DNA from: Stereocaulon alpinum
Lineage: Eukaryota > Ascomycota > Lecanoromycetes > Lecanorales > Stereocaulaceae
Direction: 5' to 3'
NCBI GenBank assembly: GCA_018257865.1
Contig: JAEUBA010000077.1
Span: 1-64,000 of the forward strand
Length of the DNA: 64,000 nt
Under the pieces are notes generated by a model that ran no database searches, was not told the origin of the DNA, and was given only the letters and a program-made list of their open reading frames with translations. Positions 20,864-31,900 of the stretch are shown in pieces. Within the stretch, counting starts at the first letter, position 1. The number at the start of each line of letters is the position of its first letter. Position numbers and translations under genes: made by a program.

Positions 20864-21356
20864 GCTGAAGGAAGTTTTACGAGTCGCAGAAGACAGAGAG
20901 GACACACACAGATGGTTGCTAATTAATTGTGTTCTAGATCTCAAAGTCAACATCAATGTATTGTACAAGATCTAGAACAGAGTGTGAGGAAATGGAGAGG
21001 TTTTATATTCCTTCCCAGTCCACATACCGTAAACTATGACGCAGGGCAAATCCTCACTTCTTAGAGTTGCGGGAGTGTCTAGTCTATCCGCTCAGCATTT
21101 CACACGGCTTACTGACAGTTATGTGAGTATTACAAAGCCAGTTTCATCTAGGCGGCATCATCGGGCTTAGTGAGAGCAGCTTGAAGACATTGAAGCTTTG
21201 AATGGTCTATATATCTACGCAAGCTAAGCGAACTTCCAAACATTGTGCCGGTCTGCCCATGCCCAAGTGTATGGTTGTTGTCGAAGTATGCCGCAAGCGC
21301 CAAATGTCCATATTCTCAAAGCCTTGAACGCCTTTGACTCTAGCTTCCGGGCATTG
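20864..21356. other. intergenic region upstream of the GST gene and downstream of UBA1
   Basis: 493 bp. It holds a perfect 12-bp inverted repeat (20930-20941 / 20968-20979), listed separately, and no ORF with coding character. Confidence 0.5.
20930..20979. repeat. 12-bp perfect inverted repeat (TGTTCTAGATCT ... AGATCTAGAACA)
   Basis: Arms 20930-20941 and 20968-20979 are exact reverse complements with a 26-nt loop. The repeat ends 67 bp upstream of the GST start codon, so it sits in the presumed promoter or 5' leader. It could form an RNA hairpin or a dyad binding site. Confidence 0.8.
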
Positions 21357-24300
21357 CTACTCGGAGGCTCTCTGATTCCTAAGCTTGACCATGACGTACG
21401 GAACTTCGACATCTTCTTCAGTCGTATCTTCCACTGTCATCTCGAAGATCACGTTCTTCTGATGATCAGGGATCGGCTTCTTGCTGATCGTCTCTACCAG
21501 CTTGCTCAGCCTGTTCATCGCCTGTTAGCCTTTGATTCCGTCTTAATAACTCAATCAGTAGCGATTAGAACTTACTTGAGACCAAGACGATCCTTGAGTT
21601 TGCTTGGCGGGTAGAAGCTGGCATATAACAAGCTCACGCCTGAGCTCAACATCATGATATTCAGTCCTTTGGCTTCAAAATCGTCCAGGAATTGCTGCAA
21701 TGGTATGTCCTCAACCTCGAATCGATCCCAAAGTTTGTCAATGGTAACTTCACCCTGGGTCCCCATGTATGTGCCCTTCGGACTGGCAATGGGCTCACTG
21801 AATCCAAAGAACGGCAGCGCAAGGTTGACGAAGCCGTTCTTGTACTGCTCGATATCGTCCTTTCCGTCTATGATCTTGTAAAGCTCAAGGACAACTAGAC
21901 CGGTAACCAATGCTGTTGTCGTAGCAATAGCGGGAATAATCTTGCCTGCAATGAATTTGGTCTTGTGTCGGTCGGCCTCTGGAATCGCATAGTTTTCGGC
22001 TCGTAGATTGCTTGCAGTGGTGATAAAGTCAATATGATGATTAGTGTCATCGTCTTTCTCGAACTCTACTGGCTCGAGCTTGAAACCCTGTAAGGACTTA
22101 GGTGCAGGCAGCTTCGACACAATTTCCTGCATTGTGCCGTCGTCATCGAAGTGGGAACCTGAAGGCTGAGCATTTGGGTCTGGCTCGTTGTCATCTGCTT
22201 GAATCCGGACGGATGAACTAGGAGTGAATTCAGGGATGATCATGTCATTCATGATCTTCTTACAGTGCGACTCTGTAATACTGTCGCTCTTGAGTCCATA
22301 GTTGAATGCATGTAAATGAGCTGCCGCAACGATAAAGCCCATATGAGTAGGATTGGAAGCATCAAATCTTAGTGGATCAGGCGCTCGCTTGGGCCCAGAC
22401 CAAAACGGCGCGCCACTTGAAGTCGTCGAGTCCTTCGGGAAGTTGTACAGTAGTTGCTGGATGGCATTGTTGTACTCACTCTCAAATTGTTTCCGTGCCC
22501 ATGCGATGCAATCATCAGCATTCTGTGGCTTGTCCGTTACCAAATAATCGCGGATACTCTCTAGTGTCGGGATCTCGTTGCCCTGTTGCTTAAGAGTCTG
22601 TTCAATATAATTCGGCTGTGTGAGGTAAAGGTTCACGGTTTCCGGCGGCCCAACAAAGTACTGATGGAACTTCTCCTTCGCCCATGCAATAGTATGATCG
22701 ATCTTATTTGGAAAACTGCGAAGTGTGCACTGTGGAAAAGATTGTTCTGGGGGATCCTGAGAACTGGAGTAAGATTCTGTCAAGCTCGGCAAGACAACCT
22801 GTGTGTTGCCTTTAGTGCCAAGGGTTCCGCTGTCGAGCAAGGGCTTCCGGAAAAACACACATCGTCGATCAACGTATTGTCTAGCATCGACATTGTCCAG
22901 CGCATTGGTCACACCGTCTAATTCGTTCCAGAAGTCTTCATTAAAAATATGTTCGGTCTCGGCGCCAACTCTGTCTGGCAGAATGACGAATCTTCCGCTT
23001 AGGTCTGGGTTCATGGCCTGTACAGCGTCTGCAGCACACTCGCTCTTCAATTTCCCTACGTCTTTAGGCCGGAAGAGAAATTGTCGGTTGAGGTTGCTCT
23101 TCTCAATCTGATCCATATCTGCCACACTGATCTTCCCCTTGGGTCCGGTTGCCAAACCAATCATCGCCCAATTCTTCAACATCTCGCACCCAATCGCTCC
23201 AGCACCGACAAGGAATTCTTTGGTATTTGCGAGCTTTTCTTGAAATTCTCTGCCAAACACTGCAATCTGTCCATCATAGCGAGTGCCCATGGGTTTACAT
23301 AGCTCTTCGGATCGCTTGACCGAAGTAGGTAGAGATTCTAAGGAGTCGAAGTAGAGCCACTGCACAATGGGATGGAATTTTCCGGAGACAGACTTAAGTA
23401 CTTCCTGGGCGGCTAGACCCCCAAAGAAAGCAGCCATTGGGGCAAGGTCGCCTCGAGCCTGATAGCTGAGTTCACGCAACAGCTTTTCGTCCAGCTCCAC
23501 TTTTTCATCCCCTTCACCAGCCAATGCTTGAGCGTATTTGAACATCTCAGCAGCGTCCTCATCAGAATGAGCTCGTGGTAGATCGCCACCATGATGGCTG
23601 GCGAATTCATGCAAAGCTTGAAACCCAACATGAAGCTGCTGAGGTCTATCAAACTTGGCAAAGTCTGACATAAGCAATTCCGGCTTCTTCAGCTGTTCCG
23701 AAAATGGCTGAAAGTTGATGACTTTGGGCATCTTCACCTGTTGGTAGAGACCTCCACGCCTATACTGACCCAATCCGGAAACGTCTCCAATGGAGAATGT
23801 ATATGGGCCTTTCACCGTAATCTTCCGAGGTTCTGAGTTATTGAGAGCTTCCATGCCTTGTACTTCTGTGAAAATAACAAAGTCGCCATCTTCAAGCCCG
23901 TGTCTAGTCTCATCAAGGGCTGAAACTAAGCCTTCGGCGTCAATGCCAGCAACTATGCCGTTGACAGGATTTTCGCCAGTTGGATCTGCTATGGCAAAGT
24001 CTTTCCCAAAGTCGGTAAATATGGAGCCAAAAAGCCCAAAGATATCTGTAATAATAACAAAAATGCCATTATTGTGACAGTAATCAGCTATGGCGATTTG
24101 ATCTTCCAGAGGAGTTCCGGTTAGGACGACGACCTGGTATTGGCGAAGTTGGTCCAGGTCTTCCGTCAGACTCTTGCTAGGATGCTCGGACACGGGAGTG
24201 TATGCGTTAAGCTCTGCCACTCTTGGGACCGTAACCGTGGCCCGTGGCTTGCCAACATCGTCGTGTTGTAGAAAGAATTGCGAAGAGAGGTCTGACATGG

Positions 24301-24776
24301 CAGCAGGTGTGGGATCGAACAAGGTCAAGGACTTGACACCGGCTAATGCAATATTCTTGGCTGTCGATCGATACATTAGTGGCTGCACTTACACTTCGCC
24401 AGACGGGTAACCCACCAATCTCAACTCCGAGACCTCTAAGACCAGCAATGAGGACGTGTGAGGAGCTCATACGCTTCATGGCCTCGTGGCCCAGAACATA
24501 TAGTTGTCGGCTGTAAAGAGACTCATCGATCTCGCCATTCTTGAGCTGCTCGGAGCCAACCGAGGGGCCGTCGATGTCCATATTGGAGCCCTAAGAGAAA
24601 AGGTTGTTAGATTAGACACTTGTTAGTACATAAGATGTAGGGTTAGGAATGCTGTAGAAGTGACCTGAGGCTGGAGAAGATAGGAGCGAAAGCTCGAGGA
24701 AGGTCTGATAATGCAAGGCAGGGGTAGACTGTTGCACAGCCTCCATGGATACACAAGCTGGACCACGTACCGTCAT
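21357..24776 (-). CDS. UBA1: ubiquitin-activating enzyme E1 (Uba1)
   Basis: Model of 1039 aa with exons 24771-24776, 24416-24590, 21576-24360 and 21357-21510; introns are 180, 55 and 65 nt. It has the full E1 layout: inactive adenylation half (EIDESLYSRQLYVLGHEAM), active adenylation half with the ATP loop (GAGAIGCEMLKNWAMIGL, SNLNRQFLFRPKD), catalytic-cysteine domain (FPQCTLRSFPNKIDHTIAW), and the ubiquitin-fold domain at the end (DVEVPYVMVKL). It activates ubiquitin with ATP and charges all E2s. The start is uncertain. In this model ATG-ACG is a 6-nt first coding exon. The same frame stays open upstream to about 24905 and encodes an NLS-like KRKFSDDEDSRPEKKK, but contains no ATG, so an upstream exon may exist. 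Confidence 0.93.
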
Positions 24777-25606
24777 GATCTTCTTCTTCTCCGGGCGGCT
24801 ATCCTCGTCGTCAGAAAACTTCCTCTTGCCCAGCGTTGCCGCCTTCGGGATATCAGCGTGGGAGTGAATGGTGGGTGGTGATGGTAGAGCTTGCACGATG
24901 GCAAGCTTAACTTATGTGAGCTTCTCTTAGTCGTTGTAATAGGAAGAGGCAGCAGTGATCTGTCTGGGGCAGTACACGCCTAGTCAGTCATGGAAAGGTC
25001 CGACGCGTTGAGAGCATGAGATGTGGCTGATGAAGACTTGGTCACAGTACCGCTTAATTTTAGTATGCACGCTGAAAAGGAAGAACACTTCGTGTAAGGT
25101 GGAAGGCAACGTACTGAGATGAGTAGGTCATCAAGTCAAAACAATCAGTGCTAGGAGTGACTGGCACCTTTAGCGGATGAATTCCGGGGCCATTAGAACT
25201 AACCCTAACCCTGGCTCGCCTGGCCCGTCGATCGCCTGCACGTACTGTAGAACTACCTTGTACCGCTAAGGCTGGCCTACCGTAAGGCACGGTACAATAC
25301 CGCACGTCGAGTGCAGTATATGTTCGACTCCGAGCATGTAGTCTTGGAAGAACTTGGTGAACCTTTGTTGATAGCTCTACATAGTGTCTATATGGAAGCA
25401 TAAATAAACATGGCTCCTTTGCTGTACCGTGGCTGCCGCTTCCCCCAATGTCAACAATGTACCAAAGGTCCTCTGATGCTTGTTGCGATAGTCCCTCGTA
25501 ACGGCCCCAGTCTCTTGCTTCGTCAACAACTCATAAGCCTGAGCAACGACCCGGAGGTTCTCAAACAACTTGTCTGAGACGCTCTCCTACGTACTTCTTG
25601 CTGATT
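24777..25606. promoter_or_regulatory. divergent region UBA1 / GH125 gene
   Basis: 830 bp. The first about 130 bp (24777-24905) is an open continuation of the UBA1 frame with an NLS-like coding sequence and may be part of an upstream UBA1 exon. Minus-strand ORFs at 25060-25568 have no recognisable domain. A short aaccctaaccctgg at about 25199-25212 resembles telomere repeat but is only two units. Confidence 0.45.
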
Positions 25607-27376
25607 ATGGTCATTTTGGCCTTGGTCTACGTTCTGTTAGGGAGTAGCTTCATTCATGGCATATCTGCAGACGACCACAAAAATCATAAGAGGGCTGGTC
25701 ACAACCAGGAGATACTGGGATATGGTATAGATGGGGAAAGATACAGGACGGCTTGTCCAGACTACAAGCACTATGCAATCGTTCCGCAGTATGCCTGAAC
25801 AACACTAAACCCATCGGCAGTTCAATTGTGTTGACTAGTACTGCAGTCGGCCATTGAGCAAAGGACCTCTCGCCCTACCGTATCAACGACCTTCTCCGCA
25901 CTGTCGAACCTTCTCGTCACCATTGGTTGAGGAAGTGATAGAGACTGTCACGTCTCGTATGCTGGATAAAGACCTTGCGCGGATCTTCGAAAACGCTTTC
26001 CCAAATACCTTGGATACTACAGTCCGATGGCATGTCGATGGAACAGAGAAGCACAGTCAACGTAAACACTACCAGGATGGCGCGTGGGAAGGGGTGCAGA
26101 GCTTCATCGTCACCGGGGATATTAATGCAGAATGGTTGAGGGACTCCACCAATCAGCTTGCTCAGTACCAAAAACTAGCAAAGAAGGACAAGAAGCTGGA
26201 AAGTCTCATCCTCGGGGCTATCAATACGCAAGCCGAGTACGTGATCGAGTCACCATATTGCAATGCTTTTCAGCCACCACCTCCCAGTGGCGTTGGTCCA
26301 ACCAGTAACGGTCAAGACGATTCTGTTCATCCAGCCTACGAGCCTTCCAGAGTGTTTGAGTGCAAGTACGAGCTTGACTCGCTTGCTCATTTTCTGGCTT
26401 TGGGAAATCAATTTCACGCGAATACGGGCTCAAAAGCCTTCTTGAAATCTCGGTGGTATATGGCTCTGAATACAGTTCTCGAGGTTCTCTTGGAGCAAGC
26501 AAAGCCGACCTTCAATCCTACAAGTGGGCGGTTCGAAAAGAACGAGTATCTGTTCCGCAGAGTTACAGATAGAGGCACAGAGACGCTAAGTCTTGCAGGC
26601 AACGGAAACCCACTCGGTCCAGGGACTGGTCTCATTCGCAGTGCCTTCAGGCCCAGCGACGATGCCACGATTCTGGGTTTCTTCATTCCAGCGAATGCGA
26701 TGATGGCAGTCGAACTAAATCGGACAGCTGAGATCCTGAAGTCAGCGGGAAAGGAAGCTCTCGCTGAAAAACTACGAGAGAGAGCGGACAGTATTGGAAA
26801 AGGTATCTGGGAGCATGGCGTGGTTGATCACAAGAGATATGGAAAGGTGTTTGCGTACGAGGTTGACGGCTACGGATCGTCAATCCTCATGGACGACGCC
26901 AATCTGCCCTCATTGCTCGCTCTACCAGTGCTAGGATTTGTCGACTTGAAGAACGAAGTATACAAGAACACCAGGAAGATGATTCTGGAAAAGGAGGGCA
27001 ACCCATATTACCTCTCCGGCCGGGCCTTCTCTGGCATCGGCGGGCCCCATGTGGGTTTACAGTATGCTTGGCCTATGAGCCGGCTCGTTCAGGCGATGAC
27101 GAGTGATAACGAACATGAGATCAGAGAGTGTCTCAACGATGTTCGGGATATTAGCAAACTTGGTTTGACTCACGAGAGTGTTAATGTAAACAGAGCAACG
27201 GACTATACGAGTAAGTCCTTACCTACCGTGACTTTGACCTGCTAGATACTGACCTTGATATAGGGAGTTGGTTTGCGTGGGCTAACTCGGTCTTCGCTCA
27301 AACAATCCTAGATGTGGCGGCGAGGAACCCACAGATCATATTTGGAAAAGAGGCCGAGCCTTTTGTTATAGAGTAG
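25607..27376 (+). CDS. secreted GH125 exo-alpha-1,6-mannosidase
   Basis: 552-aa model with exons 25607-25788, 25847-27210 and 27264-27376 (introns 58 and 53 nt). The N-terminus is a signal peptide or anchor (MVILALVYVLLGSSF...). The mature protein begins with the family block ACPDYKHYAIVPH joined by the first splice to RPLSKGPLALPYQRP. It continues with VTGDINAEWLRDSTNQLAQY, FECKYELDSLAHFL, AFRPSDDATILGFFIPANAM, ILMDDANLPSLLALP, and the terminal SWFAWANSVFAQTIL. GH125 (formerly DUF1237) enzymes remove alpha-1,6-linked mannose from N-glycans or yeast-type mannan by an inverting mechanism. Length and order fit fungal members. The secreted location suggests glycan turnover outside the cell or in the secretory path. 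Confidence 0.9.
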
Positions 27377-27720
27377 AATTGGTGTCCGCTATTTTGTGAG
27401 CGATTCAACAGCAACTAGCGAGCATTGCTTCGGAATTGGAAGGCAGCCTTGTTGAGACGAACTTGGTATACCACACCTGCAATTGGACTACACAATATAG
27501 TTATGACGAAAGGGGATTTTGTCCTCCAGCACTTGTCTTGATAGCGGTTAACAAATCATCGACCCATCTTATGAGATTAATGATAAAGTCACTCAAATCG
27601 GGTAAATGTCTAGTTCGAGATGAATCTGTTACCAAATAATCTCTCAGAATCTTCGCAAACTGCTTGACTATCAACCAAGTATTCAATTATATCTGAACCA
27701 TTCACGCCTGTCTACTCTTA
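27377..27720. other. intergenic region
   Basis: 344 bp between the GH125 stop and the PDX3 start, same orientation. No further feature was seen. Confidence 0.5.
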
Positions 27721-28523
27721 ATGCGAGTATCTCCCTCCCTTCTTCTCAGAACCACTCGCATGGCAGCGAATCCCAGCTCGAAGTTGATCTGTATGAAAAC
27801 CCTCCCCCACATAGCTCCCCCACAAACTAATAAGTCCTCCCAGTCGCCCCAGCCGGCGACAAACAAACCCAACAAGCAGACCAATACACAAAAGGCACCC
27901 TCGAGCGCCACCAACTCTTCCCCTCCCCATTCACCCAATTCCACACCTGGTTCACCCACGCCCAGTCTAGTAGGGTGCACCAACCCGAAACCGTATGCAT
28001 CTCCACCGCGCACCTCCCCTCCGGTTCCGTCTCCTCCCGCTACGTCTACCTAAAAGAATTAGACGCCACCGGCTTCGTGATCTACAGTAACTGGGGCACG
28101 AGTCGGAAAGCCGCCGATATACAATCAAATCCGAGAGCTAGTCTAGCGTTCTGGTGGCATGAGGTGGAACGGCAAGTTAGGGTTGAGGGGAGGACGGAGA
28201 GGTTGAGTAGGGAGGAGAGTCAGGCGTATTATAAGTTGAGGGCTAGGGGGAGTAGAATTGGGGCGTGGGCGAGTGAGCAGAGCAAAGTGTTGCCTGAGGG
28301 GGAGGGGGAAAGGGAGGTGCTAGATACGAGGGTAAAGGCGGCGGAGGAAAGATTTGAGGGGGTAGAGGATATTCCTGTGCCGGAATTTTGGGGTGGCTTG
28401 AGGGTTGTGCCGGAGATGGTGGAGTTTTGGCAGGGGAGGGAGAGTAGGTTGCATGATCGATTTCGGTACACGAGGGATCAAAATGCAGAGGGAGGGTGGA
28501 AGATCGAGAGGTTGAGCCCATAG
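27721..28523 (+). CDS. PDX3: pyridoxamine/pyridoxine 5'-phosphate oxidase
   Basis: 252-aa model with exons 27721-27790 and 27835-28523 and a 44-nt intron. The core matches PNPOx: QADQYTKGTLERHQL, SPFTQFHTWFTHAQS, HQPETVCISTAHLPSG, RYVYLKELDATGFVIYSNW, GTSRKAADIQSNPRASLAFW, RLHDRFRYTRD. It oxidises pyridoxine or pyridoxamine phosphate to pyridoxal phosphate using FMN. Two in-frame starts exist. The ATG at 27721 gives an Arg/Ser/Leu-rich leader (MRVSPSLLLRTTR) that looks like a mitochondrial targeting signal. The ATG at 27760 gives a 239-aa cytosolic form. The coding strand is strongly C-rich in the first third and G-rich with few C in the last third. Confidence 0.9.
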
Positions 28524-28922
28524 GACGAGATAGAACATGTTGAACGTGAATTGTTTCAATAATTATATCTATTTTACATCGCTTGCTATCGAAGCTCGCA
28601 GATGACCTAGACGCTGGTATGTCCAGATCTAGCTATGAGTGGAGTTGGTCTATTAGTATCATACATCTTCTTCCTTCCCACAAAGCATTCTAAAGCCGCC
28701 CACTAGAGTCATGTATAGCAATTGTGCCCTCCGAACGCCAGCTCGTACTGTTGTTACAGGAGCAATCGGAAGCCGAAAATTTGCCCTATCCTGAATAACG
28801 GCCGTAATGACCACCCTTGTGCATCCGCTGTATCGAAGAAAACTCCATGCAATGCAGGTACGCCAGGGTATAATGCTAGAAGATTGCGAAATGAAAAATT
28901 TAAAAGTCGAACGAAGCCGATC
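28524..28922. other. intergenic region between convergent genes
   Basis: 399 bp between the stops of PDX3 and the PPR gene. No gene or repeat was recognised. Confidence 0.5.
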
Positions 28923-31900
28923 TTATGCAATCAGATCGGATAGGACGATGCTACCATGGCCGACCAGCTCCAATATCTTGCTGGATACAGCGGAAGGATA
29001 GCCTCTGGAGAGCATTTCGTGTACAGTGGCGAGAGCACCATCGCGGTCCTGGGCTGCCAGGAAAGCTCTTGTCATAGCCTCGTAAGTGCTTGGCTCTCTC
29101 TTCTCCATGCCCACAGTGTCATACACGACCTTAGATCTCTCAATGTTGTTCTCCATGGCCCAGCCGTGGATCAAGGTGTTGGCAATATAGGGTGTCATGT
29201 CCACGCGGTTTGTGGACATGGAATCGAGGATCTCTTCTGTCTGAGCCACGCAATGATTGGCAACCATCGACTCAAATAAGGCTTGATAGAGGCAGGCTTG
29301 TGGACGAATCTCACCGCCAGCCAAGACTTCGTCAAAAGTTTGTCGGGCACCATCCATGTCGTGAAGAGCACAGCCTTTAGCATGGATTAGGGAGGCATAG
29401 TGGACTGCCTCAGGACGTTGGCCCGACGCACGAATGGCATCGAATACGCGCTCAGCCGCTGCCAAATTGACAGGCTCAAGCGTAGCGTAGGTGTCAATAA
29501 GAAGCTTGTAGGTATGCATCGTAGGCTGGATGTTTCTTGATTGCATGCGTTCGTAATATGCCAGCACCTTGCTACTATCGCGCTTAGTAGTAAGGAAGAA
29601 TTGCATCAAGCTATTGTATGGAGCTGGACGTGGCTTATAATTGGGCATAGATTCCATTTCATCGAAGAGCTCTTCAGCGAATCGATCGTCGCTGACTCGG
29701 CAAAGGGCATTAACGACCGTACCATAAGTGACACTTGTGGGACGGATGCCGGCAGCTCTCATTTCTTGGAAGTAGCGAAGGCAGTCATCGATGCGGCGGG
29801 CTTTGCCGAGCTTGCCAATGAGAGCGTTGTACAAGAAAGATGACGGTGTCACTCCTTCTGATACAGCACGGCTAAAGATGGCTACAGCCTCTGAAGCCTC
29901 GTCGAATGTTTTTGTTGAGTCTTTTAGGGTGGTGATATATAGTCCAAACGTGTTTGCTGTGGGAGCAGTACCTATCTCAAGCATCTCTTGGTGGAATTGC
30001 GCAGCTAGGGATCGGCGGCCAACAGTGAGACATGCACCAACCATTGAATCTAGTATCGATGACCAGCCATGCCGAACGACGGAGTACTCAGGCAAGAAAG
30101 GTACGTCGGTCCTGGCCATCCCTAGTATGTCATGGATCAGGTTGTTTCGTCCTTCTTTAGCAGCAGCAGAGATGAGCTTTGCATAGACAATGTACCTTGG
30201 GTGTCGGCCAGCACGTCGGATGTTCCTGAATCGTTGAAGAGCTTCATTGAGGCCAGCGCTATTACGACGGGTCTCCAACTCTTCAGCAATGATAGTCGAG
30301 CCCCTATAGTCTGTGGTCGCAGCATACGGGTCAAACGAATCTGCAAAAGATGGAGTAGCAGAGAGAGCAGGACTAGGCTGTGGAGTGAATGCCCGATGGG
30401 GGTACACTTCCCGAGAAGGACCCTGCTGATAGCCCCGCCATTTGTTGACAAGATCGGGTCGCTCTTTTGCAAGCATCCCTAAAGCTTTCTCGACAAGGCC
30501 AGTGGTGCGTACGTCCAATGGCGCACCAGTGCCAACAGCGATGTTGAGAAGGTGTGCGAATCGTGCCGAGTGGGCAATGTCATGCATGATCTGGCCGTTA
30601 CCAATTAGGCCAGCCTCAACTTGCAGAGCTAGCGTCATGTCTTGCCAGCTTAGGGTAACAATATCCTCGGGGCCTAGCCCAGCTAGCATCTGCTCGGCAA
30701 CAGGCGAAACGAGGCCTCCGTTCTCTACCATGGTCCACAAAAAGCTCAACCTGGCGTTCGGTGATGGGACTATCTTGTTCTTAGCAAGGAAAGCACCAAC
30801 AAATTCGATAGCCTCATCAATCTCCTCGATGATCTCGGACGCTGAGCTAGCGGAAGCACGTATACGGCCAAAGCTCTCGCGAGCTTGCACAAGCCCTTCG
30901 TCGACGTTGCCATTACGGATGAGAGCAGTGGCGTACAAAGCGGTGGGCTCAATGAAGGATGCGTCAAACTCCGAGGCGGAAGTCAAGAGGGCCCAGGAGT
31001 CGCGGGCAGCGTCGAGATTTCCCGTTCGAATGTGGAGAGCAAGCATTGAAAGCGCTGCTGCATACGTCTCAGGATGACCAGTAGCCAAGTATTGATAAGC
31101 CTTGGTGGCAAAGCTCACGTCCCCATGGTCGGCTGCGGTGACGCTGATTCTTGCCATGGCTTGGCTCCGGGCAGAGGGTGTCAGGCTACGCTCTTCAGCG
31201 ATTCTCAAAGCTCCGGCATAGTCACCAGTATCTAGACGCTCTTCGACCAGTGCGTTAAGGATCACTGTGTCCTGGACAGCTTCGAGTCGCTCCTTTCGAT
31301 TTTCCGTAACATTGGCGTAGGAGTCAACAATTCTGCCGAGGAAGCGCTGCCCGCCGTCGACTTTGCCACACATGGCATAAGCTTTGATCAGAGCCGCATA
31401 TACCTCATTATCTTTGCGATCGATAATGGCTAAGTTGCCTGCGTCATCTGCCATCGCTAATGCTTTGTACTCATTATAGCACTCGACGGCACTGACGAGG
31501 TCACCAGATTTCGCAAAGGCCTCAATCATTGGTGGGAACATGCTTGAAAGGGGTTTGACTTTTTGTGATTCCAGGTGGTTGTAAGCGCGGATCATGTCCT
31601 CGACGTGACCATGGAGCGCGCAAGATGTGACCAGCAGTCGATATGTCTCAGCTGAGTAGAGACGGGGCTCGTGGATTGAGGTTGATATATCGAAGATCTT
31701 GACGGCGTTACTCAAAGCATCATCCTCGGAGAGTATAGCATATTCGGTTTCGTTGGACGCAAACGAGAAGGTGCCATGTCCATTTAGACCCCCAAAACGT
31801 AGACGCTTCTTGTCCAAAGCTTCCTTCATCCTGGTCACATCTGAAGCACGGCGGGACAGTAATTGGATCAGAGTGGTGTAGAAAGCTGTATCTGGAGAGA

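Noticed and set aside
25199..25212. Telomere-like aaccctaaccctgg
   Set aside because: Only about two units, inside ordinary intergenic DNA; expected by chance.
17694..27376. Secondary metabolite or pathogenicity island around the protease, GST and GH125 genes
   Set aside because: No backbone synthase, transporter or pathway regulator is present, and housekeeping genes (UBA1) sit between them.
28229..28559. Several overlapping minus-strand ORFs rich in Pro/Ser
   Set aside because: They are the antisense of the G-rich, C-poor end of PDX3; stop codons are rare there because of base skew, not because of coding.
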